Source of the DNA: Polyangium sp. 15x6
Lineage (GTDB): Bacteria > Myxococcota_A > Polyangia > Polyangiales > Polyangiaceae
Assembly (NCBI RefSeq): GCF_029960785.1
Contig: NZ_JASBQE010000014.1
Location: 62,001 to 126,000, forward strand
Length of the DNA: 64,000 nucleotides
Direction of reading: 5' to 3'
Below, piece by piece: positions 56,550 through 64,000 of this stretch (positions are counted from its first letter, which is position 1; each line of letters starts with the position of its first letter). A model generated the notes under the pieces. The model searched no databases. It saw only the letters and a list, made by a program, of their open reading frames with translations, and was not told the DNA's origin. The position numbers and the translations under genes were made by a program.

Positions 56550-58378
56550 CGATGCACAGCCCGCTCTCGCGCAAATTCGCTCCCGCGCTGCTCTCGTTCG
56601 GGCTCGCATTTGCCGCCACGCAACCCGCCGAGGCGCAAACGAAGAGCGGACAGCTCGCGCTGAATCTGTTCGAGCCTACGCCCACCGGTGACGCTTTTCT
56701 TGCCGTCCCGTCGCCCCGGATCGGTGGTCATCTCGTCCCGCGAGGGGCCGCCCTCTTCGATTATGCCAGCCGCCCCTTGACCATCACGGATCGGCAGGTC
56801 CCGATCGTCGCGGGCCAGGGGTTCGTCCGGGCGGACCTCTCCCTCTCTCTCTGGGATCGCGTGCTCGTCTCGGTACACATGCCTCTGGCGCTCGTGCAGT
56901 CCGGCGAGGCACCGAATGTGCCGGGGCTGGATGCGCCCGCGCCGCGCGCCCCCGTTCTCGGCGACCTCCGCGTCGGCGCGCGCGTCCGGGTGCTGGGCAA
57001 GGATGACCGTGCCCCGTTCCAGCTCGGACTCGGTGTGAATGCGTTTGCACCCACCGCGCCCGACGATACGTTCGTCGGCGAAGGAGACTGGCGGGCAGAT
57101 GTACACGCGCTCGCGGGGGGACGCGTGAAATTGCGGCTTCCGCTCGTCTGGAGCGCGACGGTTGGCGCCATGCTCCGTATGTCGGACAGCCCGCACGCTC
57201 TCCGTTTCGGCGCAGGCGCCGCGGTGCTGCTCGTGGACGAACGCCTCTCGGTCGGGGCCGAGATCCACGGCACACGCGCGCTCGGAGAGACGCGACTCAT
57301 CGACGCTCGGTTCACCGACATCACGGCTGCGCCGAGCCTCGGCCTCGAATTGCTCGGCGAGGCGCGTCTCCGCGTGTTCCGCGGGATGACCTTCGCGGCC
57401 GCCGCCGGGCCGGGCTTGCTTTCTGGCCTGGGCACGCCCGCATTCAGGGGTATCTTTCTCGTCGGATGGGCAGCGCCTGCTGGATCCCGTTCCCCCGTGA
57501 CCACAGCGAGCCCGCCCCCGAAAGATCGGGACGGCGACGGTCTACGCGATGACGCGGATGCGTGCCCTGATGAGAAAGGCATCTTGTCCGGTGATCCCAG
57601 CAGGGACGGCTGCCCGCCTCCGGACCGCGATCGGGACGGCGTGCTCGATCTGGAAGATGCGTGCCCGCTCGTGGCGGGGGAGCAGAACACGAGCGAGCGG
57701 AAGAATGGTTGCCCCGCGGATCGTGACGAGGACGGCGTTCCGGATCGCGAGGATGTGTGCCCCGAAATCAAGGGGCTTGCCGAGACCAAGAAGCGCGGTT
57801 GTCCCGCCGATCGCGACGACGACGGTGTCTTCGATACGCTGGACGCCTGCCCCGACCAGAAAGGCGTCGCCGTGTCCGACCCGGTGCAACGCGGGTGCCC
57901 CAAAGACATGGATGGCGACGGCCTCGAGTTTCCGGAGGATCTCTGCCCGGCCGATCGCGGCGCCGCCGATGCGCCGGAGAAGGGCTGTCCTCTGTTCGTT
58001 CAGCTCAAGGGTGATGAGGTAGCGCTCTCGAGACGTATCGAGTTCGCCCCCTCGTTACGGGTGAAGGGGCTGGCGGTGACGCCCGAGAGCATTCCCGTGC
58101 TGGAGGAGATCAAAGGGCTTCTCCGCGATCACCCCGAGATCCAGAGGCTCGAGGTGCAGGGGCACACCGATGACGCCGGCGACGTCAAAAAGAAGCTCGC
58201 AACCTCTCAGGAAGAGGCAGACACCGTCGTGCGCACGCTGGTGGAGCTCGGCGTCTCCGCTGACAAGCTCGTGGCCAAGGGGTACGGACACAAGAAGCCC
58301 ATTGCCGATAACCGTGTCGCGGCTGGACGGCGTGCGAATCGACGCATCGCATTCACGGTGATCGCGCGGGCCAGATAG
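56546..58378 (+). CDS. OmpA-family outer-membrane protein with TSP3 repeats (second copy)
   Basis: 610 aa, a paralogue of the preceding gene with the same order: signal peptide (to about residue 31, AEAQT), beta-barrel-like region (about 35-310), Asp-rich repeats (about 325-475) and OmpA domain (VQGHTDDAG, AKGYGHKKPIADN, NRRIAFTV). Both share the opening pattern LFEPTPTGDAFLAVPSP/RFEPAPAGDTFFGLPSP and WDRxLVSxxxPxAxVQ. The ATG overlaps the upstream stop (ATGA), so the pair is co-translated and may work as a hetero-oligomer. It converges with the PEGA gene with a single base between the two stops. Confidence 0.92.
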   Translation: MTMHSPLSRKFAPALLSFGLAFAATQPAEAQTKSGQLALNLFEPTPTGDAFLAVPSPRIGGHLVPRGAALFDYASRPLTITDRQVPIVAGQGFVRADLSLSLWDRVLVSVHMPLALVQSGEAPNVPGLDAPAPRAPVLGDLRVGARVRVLGKDDRAPFQLGLGVNAFAPTAPDDTFVGEGDWRADVHALAGGRVKLRLPLVWSATVGAMLRMSDSPHALRFGAGAAVLLVDERLSVGAEIHGTRALGETRLIDARFTDITAAPSLGLELLGEARLRVFRGMTFAAAAGPGLLSGLGTPAFRGIFLVGWAAPAGSRSPVTTASPPPKDRDGDGLRDDADACPDEKGILSGDPSRDGCPPPDRDRDGVLDLEDACPLVAGEQNTSERKNGCPADRDEDGVPDREDVCPEIKGLAETKKRGCPADRDDDGVFDTLDACPDQKGVAVSDPVQRGCPKDMDGDGLEFPEDLCPADRGAADAPEKGCPLFVQLKGDEVALSRRIEFAPSLRVKGLAVTPESIPVLEEIKGLLRDHPEIQRLEVQGHTDDAGDVKKKLATSQEEADTVVRTLVELGVSADKLVAKGYGHKKPIADNRVAAGRRANRRIAFTVIARAR

Positions 58379-58379
58379 C

Positions 58380-60170
58380 TCAGAAATCGTACCTGGCGCG
58401 CAACCCCGGTACGACCGAGAAGATGACCTGCCCCGTGAGCGCCTCGTTGGGAAAGGTAGCGTAGCTCCGACTCGTTCGCGCGACGCCATTGTCTTCGACA
58501 GAGAGGCTCACAGTGACCGGCTGCGTATCGTCGAATCTCGGCTGGCCGAGCGAAAACAACATGAGCAAGCTCATGTCGGCACCGATCTCGAAATGTTTGC
58601 CGAGTCGAAGCCCGGCATAGAATTCTGGTCGGAAATACGCGAAGTATGCTTTGACGAGCTCCGGTGTCATGGAAACATTCGATACATTTCCGATGCCCGC
58701 CTGTGTGCTCGTGAAGTCACGGGCATCTCGGTCGTCACGAATTTGTCCAATGAGAACACCGCCGCCGACCCGGATACCCACAGGCACACGTTCACTGCCG
58801 AAGCGATACGAGCCCGACACGCCCAGGGTGACTCCCGTGAGGCGCAGAGTGTCCTTCCCTACGCCAACTTGCGAATCGAATCCCTTGGGTAGGATGACCA
58901 CCTTTCGTCCCTCGACCGATTGCCACGAGGCCAAATAACCCACCTCGGGCCCCACACCCAGCCCGAACCCCCATTCATAACTCACCATGAGCCGCGAAAG
59001 CGTACCCAGGCCCGCCGAAGGGCTGCATCCGTCGCCGCAGCTCGTCTCCAGGACATCACCCCCCAGAGAGGGCGTTGCAGCGACGAGACCGGAGTCGAAT
59101 TCGAACGCCCATTTCGCCCAACGCTGGGCACCGGTATCCCGCTTCAGCACGGGGTTGACGAGAGGACGTGTACCAGGCTCGAGCGACCATTCCTTGCTAT
59201 ACTTGACGTACCCCTCTTGGTAGATCTCGACAAGATGGTTGCCTGATTTGAGCCGACCGAACCAGACACCAGCGCCGACTTCGACGCCGTCGATCGCGAC
59301 CCTGGCATCCGGCGGCGTGGGCTCGACGCGAATCGCGGCGTCCAGATTCTCGGCTCGCAGGGAGAGGAGCTGCGTTTCCTGGGGCTTGATGACAACGGCT
59401 GCAGGTTGCGTCCCGAGCGTGCCGGCACCGCCGAGCTGCACGACGTGTCGACCGACACCGACTCGCGCTTCCCATGGCGTCTTTCCGCTCCTGGCGCCGT
59501 CTACGTAGACGTCCAGGGCACGGCCTGATAGCTCGACGACACGTATCCGTCCCGAGTCCTTCAGCGGCCGAAGCTTCGCCGTCAAGCGTCGAGTCTCGCC
59601 ACCGTTGACCTCGACGCGATCTTCGAACGGCTCGAAGTCCTCCTTGTACACACGTACAACATGGCTGCCGGCTGCGGTACGGAGCGGATTGGGTGGCGGA
59701 AATTCACCCTTGACTTGCCCGTCAATCGTGATGACAGCGCCGAGCTCGGCGCCCTCGATCTCGATCGTACCCACCCGCGCACGCATTTCCGCGATGTATT
59801 GCTGAGCTTCGAGCTTGTCCGACGCAGTCAGATTGGGGAACCGCAATAACTGTTCATACGCGTCGACGGCCTCGTCGTAGCGCTGCATCTCTCGCATGCA
59901 CGCTGCGATGTTCTTCGTCGCGCTCTTCCCCGCATAAAGCTCACGCGAGCGCTGAAACGCGGCCAGCGCCGGGGCATATGCCTTCTCGCCCATGAGCTCG
60001 ACGCCGCGCTTGAACTGCCGGTACGCTTCTTCCTTGTCTTCCTTCGTGGGCTCGGGAACTTCGTCGAGTACGCTCGACGGCGCTGCCGGGGGCTGGCTCT
60101 GCGCGAGGACGGGAAGTGCATGAACGAGCGATGCACCCAGAAGAACCGCGACTCCAAACGTCCGTTTCAT
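58380..60170 (-). CDS. TPR/PEGA-domain protein with outer-membrane-like C-terminal domain
   Basis: 596 aa. A cleavable signal peptide (about 1-23, ending VLAQSQ) is followed by tetratricopeptide-like helices (about 45-130: AYRQFKRGVELMGEKAY, YDEAVDAYEQLLRF). Two or three PEGA-type beta modules come next (about 133-340; ITIDGQVKGEFPP, VYVDGARSGKTPWEARVGVG, VAIDGVEVGAG), and the final 240 residues look like beta-barrel strands ending RARYDF, with a C-terminal Phe as in outer-membrane proteins. The ATG overlaps the kinase stop by 4 bases, so it is coupled to the kinase. PEGA modules probably bind cell-envelope glycans. Confidence 0.85.
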   Translation of the reverse strand: MKRTFGVAVLLGASLVHALPVLAQSQPPAAPSSVLDEVPEPTKEDKEEAYRQFKRGVELMGEKAYAPALAAFQRSRELYAGKSATKNIAACMREMQRYDEAVDAYEQLLRFPNLTASDKLEAQQYIAEMRARVGTIEIEGAELGAVITIDGQVKGEFPPPNPLRTAAGSHVVRVYKEDFEPFEDRVEVNGGETRRLTAKLRPLKDSGRIRVVELSGRALDVYVDGARSGKTPWEARVGVGRHVVQLGGAGTLGTQPAAVVIKPQETQLLSLRAENLDAAIRVEPTPPDARVAIDGVEVGAGVWFGRLKSGNHLVEIYQEGYVKYSKEWSLEPGTRPLVNPVLKRDTGAQRWAKWAFEFDSGLVAATPSLGGDVLETSCGDGCSPSAGLGTLSRLMVSYEWGFGLGVGPEVGYLASWQSVEGRKVVILPKGFDSQVGVGKDTLRLTGVTLGVSGSYRFGSERVPVGIRVGGGVLIGQIRDDRDARDFTSTQAGIGNVSNVSMTPELVKAYFAYFRPEFYAGLRLGKHFEIGADMSLLMLFSLGQPRFDDTQPVTVSLSVEDNGVARTSRSYATFPNEALTGQVIFSVVPGLRARYDF

Positions 60171-61846
60171 TCGAACTTATCCGTCGCGCCCTTGGGCAAA
60201 GCTGGCGTCGAGCTCTTGACCGTCGCCGCCGTGTAGAAGGGCGTGATCATCGGCAGGCTCGGGCCATCCTTGGTAATGATGACCTCTTCTTCCTTGCTGA
60301 TGCCCCCCTTTTTCACGCGCACCTTGAACACGTCTCCGAGCTTGCCCTCCAGCTCTAGCATCCCGTTTTTGAGGGTCACCGGCTTGCCCTCGACTTCGAC
60401 CTGCGTGTCGGGAGGAACAATGGCCACCTTGACCCGGCGATTGCTCTGGTCCTGCTCGACAGGAGGCGCAGGAGGTGGCACGGGCGCCGCGGTAACCGTC
60501 GTGACTGTCGGCGCCACGACGGTGGGCGCCGGAGGAGGGGCCGGCGCGGGTGTGCTGTTCCGCATCACCCAGAAGCCCGCCGCGCCCAAACCAACGACGG
60601 TGATGAAAAGACCTCCCATGACGAGCGGCAGGCTCGATGGGTGCTTCGGCGCTGCCGCCTGGGACTGTACCAGGATGCCCGTGGAGCCCCCCTGCGAAGA
60701 CGCATTGGGGTTGGATCCGTACCCCGGATGCGCTGTCATTCCCTGGATATCGGATCCCTGTCCCGGATGGGACGCAGACCCACCGATATTTGGATTCGAT
60801 CCAGCCCCCGGATGTGAAGTCCCGCCCTGGGCGACGCCCGACCCGAGCCCTGGGTGCGAGGCGGATCCGCCGGGCGCCGTGCCGGTATACGGGACAGCCG
60901 TTGGAACGGAATACATGACCGCACGTTGCGCGCGCGCAGCCTGGTCCACCGGGACGAACATGTCCTCCGTGATGCCCCACCCGTATGGCAACAGCGGTCG
61001 AATCGCTGCGAGCATCTCCTTGGCGCTCTGGAACCTCTCATCCGGATTCTGCCGAATGCAGCGATGTACGATCGCGGCAACCTCGGGGGGCACCCAGGGC
61101 GCGTACTGCTGCACGGGCGTCGGAGGGGTGGAACAAATCGCGATGATCAGCTCGCCGAGCGCGGTGACGTGCTGGTTCGGTGTGCGACCACAGAGGCACT
61201 GGTACAACGCAATGCCAAGGGACCAGAGGTCGGCGCGGTGGTCGATGTTCTTCGATCCGCGTGCCTGCTCCGGCGACATGTAGAGCGGAGACCCCATCAT
61301 GCTCCCGGTGCGAGTCAGCCCGGCGCTCTCCGTCTCCTGCGCCTGCTCCATGTGCACCTTGGCGATGCCGAAGTCGAGCACCTTGACAATGATCTCGCCA
61401 TCGCTGTGGGCAAGAAAAAGGTTGGCCGGCTTGATGTCACGGTGGACGACCCCGCCGTCGTGAGCCTTCTGCAGACCAAGGCAAACTTGCGCCGCGATAC
61501 GCAGCGAAAGATCCGGTGAGATAGGGCCGCCGACCTTCTTCCTGAGGAGATCCTGGACGTCCATGCCAGTCAGGAACTCCATCACCATGAACGGAAGCCT
61601 GGTCTCGCGATCGATGCCAGTATCCAGGACCTGTGTGATGTGTTTCGTGTCGATGGCGCCGGCCGCGCGTGCTTCGCGCTGGAAACGGCTGATGAGGTCA
61701 GGGTTCTGCGCGAGAGCGTTCGTGATCACCTTGACCGCGACTCTACGGCCGGTTCCGGTATGCTCGGCTTCGTAGACAGCTCCCATCGCCCCAGCGCCAA
61801 GCTGGCGCTTGATCAGGTACTTGCCGTCGAGAGTGGTGCCGATCAT
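60167..61846 (-). CDS. Membrane Ser/Thr protein kinase (PknB/Hanks type)
   Basis: 559 aa. Complete kinase domain (about 8-285): GAGAMGAVYEA nucleotide loop, VAVKV with the catalytic Lys, HRDIKPAN (about 134), DFGIAK (about 158), GSPLYMSPEQ activation end. A linker (about 325-390) holds four repeats of the SHPGxGS/AHPGxGS type. One membrane helix (about 405-427), a Pro/Ala-rich spacer and an extracytoplasmic C-terminal domain (about 460-559) rich in Val/Lys/Glu strands follow; the last is not a recognised PASTA repeat. Coupled by overlap to the PEGA protein, which could be its envelope partner or ligand. Confidence 0.94.
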   Translation of the reverse strand: MIGTTLDGKYLIKRQLGAGAMGAVYEAEHTGTGRRVAVKVITNALAQNPDLISRFQREARAAGAIDTKHITQVLDTGIDRETRLPFMVMEFLTGMDVQDLLRKKVGGPISPDLSLRIAAQVCLGLQKAHDGGVVHRDIKPANLFLAHSDGEIIVKVLDFGIAKVHMEQAQETESAGLTRTGSMMGSPLYMSPEQARGSKNIDHRADLWSLGIALYQCLCGRTPNQHVTALGELIIAICSTPPTPVQQYAPWVPPEVAAIVHRCIRQNPDERFQSAKEMLAAIRPLLPYGWGITEDMFVPVDQAARAQRAVMYSVPTAVPYTGTAPGGSASHPGLGSGVAQGGTSHPGAGSNPNIGGSASHPGQGSDIQGMTAHPGYGSNPNASSQGGSTGILVQSQAAAPKHPSSLPLVMGGLFITVVGLGAAGFWVMRNSTPAPAPPPAPTVVAPTVTTVTAAPVPPPAPPVEQDQSNRRVKVAIVPPDTQVEVEGKPVTLKNGMLELEGKLGDVFKVRVKKGGISKEEEVIITKDGPSLPMITPFYTAATVKSSTPALPKGATDKFE

Positions 61847-61877
61847 GGTAGCTCGGCGGACTATACTAGAACTGTCA

Positions 61878-62087
61878 TCAAGAAGGCAACCAGATGCGGG
61901 CGGTGGGCACGAACGCCGCCCTCTCCATCGGCAGGCCCCAACAGAGGACGGAGCCTCCGAGCGCCTCGACAGTCGCCTTGGGGTACGCGAACGTCTGCAT
62001 CTCGCCTGTCGGGGTCTCGTGCTCGGTCGACCCCGTTTTTGCCTCGAACCACACCACGAGCAACCATTCAGGCATGACGCATCTCAT
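61878..62087 (-). CDS. Small hypothetical protein (69 aa) coupled to the activator gene
   Basis: No family recognised. The ATG at 62087 overlaps the stop of the CARF/sigma-54 gene (ATGA), and the kinase gene starts 31 bases after its stop, so the placement supports a real gene. The protein is compact and rich in hydrophobic and aromatic residues (MPEWLLVVWFEAKTG, then LCWGLPMERAAFVPTARIW), with no signal peptide and no clear membrane helix. It may be a small adaptor between the regulator and the kinase; this rests on position only. Confidence 0.55.
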   Translation of the reverse strand: MRCVMPEWLLVVWFEAKTGSTEHETPTGEMQTFAYPKATVEALGGSVLCWGLPMERAAFVPTARIWLPS

Positions 62088-63805
62088 CCCGGACCACGTC
62101 TCGGATTTGCCGCCTTTAGCTTCTGCAAGCGAGCATTGAATGTACGCTTGATCAACCCCACGAGCTCCGCCGAGCCCTGGCCACCTCCGCGCGCGTCGAA
62201 GGCTGCCACGAGCAAGCGACGCTCGAGCTCCTCTTGCAGTTTGTCGAGGTCGATCCCGTGCCCCTTGCGCACCCAGTCCGCAAGGCTCCCGATCGACCGA
62301 TGCAGGGCCTGGAGCGGGGTGGTTTCATCTCCTCTGGGCTCTTCTTCGGCCAGCAACCCCGCGATCATCGCGGAGTCGACCTTCGGCGCCGTCCCCGTCC
62401 CCAGTGACCGCGCCACGAGCCGCCGCGCGACCCGCTGCAAATCGCGCCAGTTTCCGGGTAGCTCTTGCCGCTCGAGCGTGGTTACGACGCCCTGGTTCTG
62501 CTCATCTCGAAAACGCCCGAAAAGCGCGGCTGCGCGGCTCTCCGCGCGATCCGTGGCCGATTCCTTCACCTTCGCCACGTCGCGACAGGCATCCCGCAAA
62601 GCACAGAGCCACATGCCTTCGAGATCCTCGCGGCACGCGCGTAAATCGGGGACCTGGATCTGAAAGTCCGCGATGCGATCCCAGAAGTCGGGCAGGAGGC
62701 TGCTTCGTACCTCGGCGAGCGGGCGGTTCGTCGCACATACGAGGCGAAAGTTCGAATACTTCGGACCATCGCTCCCCACCGGTCGGAATTGCCCACCACG
62801 CTCCAGGGCGACGAGGAGCTTGGCCTGGGCATCCCGGTCCAGGTGGTGCACTTCGTCCAGAAAAACGCAATCCCCCTCGGCTTGCTCCAGCAGGCCTTTC
62901 TTGTCCCGGTCGGCGCCGGTGAACGCGCCCTTCTTGTGCCCGAAGAGCTCGCTCAGCAGGAGCTCCTTCTGAAGTGCAGCGCAATTGACCCGTAGCTCCC
63001 AGCTTCCCTTTCCCACGCGCCTTCGATGCGCGAGATACCGTGCTCGCAGGCGCTCGGCGACATGGGTCTTTCCACTTCCCCGGCTTCCATGGACCAGCAC
63101 GGGGAACGGCACCAGCGCTGCCTCCTCGATCTGAGCGAGCATTTGCTTCAGCGCAGGCGAGCGCGCCGATTCGAGGTCCCAGGTGGGGCGACCCGTGTCG
63201 ACCTCCGAGCGCGACTCGTCGACGTTCAATTGATCGAGCAGGTCCCAGGGGACATTCTCGAGGATCTTCGTGGGGTCGCGGCGCCTGTCGCGCAAGATGA
63301 TCTGGACGGCCTCGACGTTGTCCCCGGCGCAGCGTGCCCCGAGCGCCGCCAACATCGTCGTGTGCATCTGGGCCGTCCCCGTACCTGCGTTCACGAGCAG
63401 CGCCGCCTCGGGGTTTTCGCGGCGTATCTGGCGCAGGCTGTCGGCCGTGAACTTCAGGAGCGGCCGATGGGCTGTCGGCGGCTCGATGGTATCCCAGACG
63501 AGCTTGTGCACGCCGAGGCGCGGAACGTGCTCCTTCAGTGCGCTTTCGAGCGTCGCGTAGACGTCCAGCTCACGCGGGTCGACCTCTCGCGACGTTCGCT
63601 CCTCCGCGGGGCCGCTCCGGACGAGGAAGTAAGCCTTCTTGATCCGGTCACGGTAGGGCGAGTGCTGGCTCGTCAAGAGCTCGAGCGCAGCCCCGGGGAG
63701 GAACTTGCCGCCCTCGCCCGTCGCGTACCTGCCATTGCGGTCGCGTTGATAGGGATCACTCGCGAAAGCGACCCAAGAAACGAGAATCAACGGGTCACGG
63801 CTCAC
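62084..63805 (-). CDS. Sigma-54-dependent activator with N-terminal CARF-like domain (RtcR-like)
   Basis: 573 aa. The N-terminal 200 residues look like a CARF ligand-sensing domain: a first strand LILVSWVAF and, near 135-147, LLVNAGTGTAQMHTTM, matching the N-x-x-x-GT-xxM loop of CARF proteins and the RNA-repair activator RtcR. The AAA+ domain (about 215-460) has Walker A GSRGSGKT (about 238), the sigma-54 contact GAFTGA (about 291), Walker B CVFLDEVHHL and an arginine-containing end. A short helical C-terminus (about 510-573) probably binds DNA. GTG start overlaps the upstream gene by 4 bases (GTGA). Unlike classical RtcR, no rtcA or rtcB gene is beside it; a kinase and a PEGA gene follow instead. 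Confidence 0.88.
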   Translation of the reverse strand: MSRDPLILVSWVAFASDPYQRDRNGRYATGEGGKFLPGAALELLTSQHSPYRDRIKKAYFLVRSGPAEERTSREVDPRELDVYATLESALKEHVPRLGVHKLVWDTIEPPTAHRPLLKFTADSLRQIRRENPEAALLVNAGTGTAQMHTTMLAALGARCAGDNVEAVQIILRDRRRDPTKILENVPWDLLDQLNVDESRSEVDTGRPTWDLESARSPALKQMLAQIEEAALVPFPVLVHGSRGSGKTHVAERLRARYLAHRRRVGKGSWELRVNCAALQKELLLSELFGHKKGAFTGADRDKKGLLEQAEGDCVFLDEVHHLDRDAQAKLLVALERGGQFRPVGSDGPKYSNFRLVCATNRPLAEVRSSLLPDFWDRIADFQIQVPDLRACREDLEGMWLCALRDACRDVAKVKESATDRAESRAAALFGRFRDEQNQGVVTTLERQELPGNWRDLQRVARRLVARSLGTGTAPKVDSAMIAGLLAEEEPRGDETTPLQALHRSIGSLADWVRKGHGIDLDKLQEELERRLLVAAFDARGGGQGSAELVGLIKRTFNARLQKLKAANPRRGPG

Positions 63806-64000
63806 CGTCGGCCTCCCTGGTTCCTGCGCTGGCGAGGCGCGCTCTCCTGCGTCCGAGGAGCAGCGCTCTCCTCGACGAGGGTGATCTCCGAGCGGCCCAT
63901 GATGCCCGATACGCGCCGCTCGGGGAGAGGCGGCGACATCAGGCGCTCGGAGATGAGTTTGCGTTGTGGCTCGTCGACACGGACGATCACCTCCGCCGCG
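63802..64000 (-). CDS. C-terminal end of an unidentified protein (5' end beyond window)
   Basis: About 65 residues of an open frame that enters from the right edge; an internal GTG at 63990 is an unlikely start because its GGAG lies directly against the codon. The visible part is basic and Pro/Arg/Ser-rich (MSPPLPERRVSG, PRTQESAPRQRRNQGGRR) with no recognisable domain, as expected for a tail. Its stop overlaps the start of the CARF/sigma-54 gene, so it belongs to the same operon. Confidence 0.55.
   Translation of the reverse strand, partial: AAEVIVRVDEPQRKLISERLMSPPLPERRVSGIMGRSEITLVEESAAPRTQESAPRQRRNQGGRR

Overview
The window looks like chromosome of a large-genome myxobacterium of the Polyangium/Sorangium type. 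The evidence is a high-GC sequence with long-ORF codon bias, modular PKS and NRPS genes with a myxobacterial split loading module, Cys-rich kelch and thrombospondin-3 surface proteins with MYXO-CTERM-like tails, and eukaryote-like Ser/Thr kinases. No taxon marker such as rRNA is present, so this is inference.

Layout. (1) 1-8098 (-): 5' part of a type I PKS with a split loading module (ACP-KS-AT-AT-DH-ER-KR-ACP); it continues beyond the left edge. (2) 8802-15308 (+): apparent operon of two short basic proteins that share a motif, a UbiB/AarF-type kinase, a Tat-exported MAO-like flavoenzyme, a SAM methyltransferase and a membrane-anchored solute-binding-like protein. (3) 44801 down to 15336 (-): a tightly coupled NRPS operon. 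It has NRPS-1 (FkbH loader), NRPS-2 (ending in a TE), an Asp/Glu-type racemase, a carbamoyltransferase and a cyclic-peptide ABC exporter, then three membrane-associated genes (DUF697-like, a small TM protein, SPFH/band 7). (4) 44.8-47.9 kb: a graveyard holding a sigma-54 activator fragment, a tRNA-3'-end-like sequence beside a broken tyrosine integrase, a truncated secreted protein and a dead second copy of the UbiB-type kinase. (5) 47.9-58.4 kb: cell-envelope genes, namely a kelch/Cys-rich lipoprotein, a Cys-rich lipoprotein, a giant Asp-rich TSP3 protein and two OmpA-family proteins. (6) 64000 down to 58380 (-): a coupled operon with a CARF-like/sigma-54 activator, a 69-aa protein, a Ser/Thr kinase and a TPR/PEGA protein.

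How the NRPS genes work together. By colinearity the line is FkbH-PCP | C-A(MT)-PCP | C-A-PCP // docking-C-A(MT)-PCP | C-A-PCP | C-PCP (no A) | C-A-PCP-TE. Pockets read by eye give an exact L-Glu code for NRPS-2 module 2, a Lys-like acidic pocket for NRPS-1 module 2, and a last pocket beginning DARHV as in the methyl-aspartate domain of microcystin synthetase. A racemase gene overlaps the end of NRPS-2 and there are no epimerisation domains, so a free D-acidic amino acid is the likely last building block. The expected product is a glycerate- or lactate-primed, twice N-methylated, probably carbamoylated and macrocyclic peptide exported by the ABC protein. The PKS has its own loading module and is separated by an opposite-strand operon, so it probably belongs to a different pathway.
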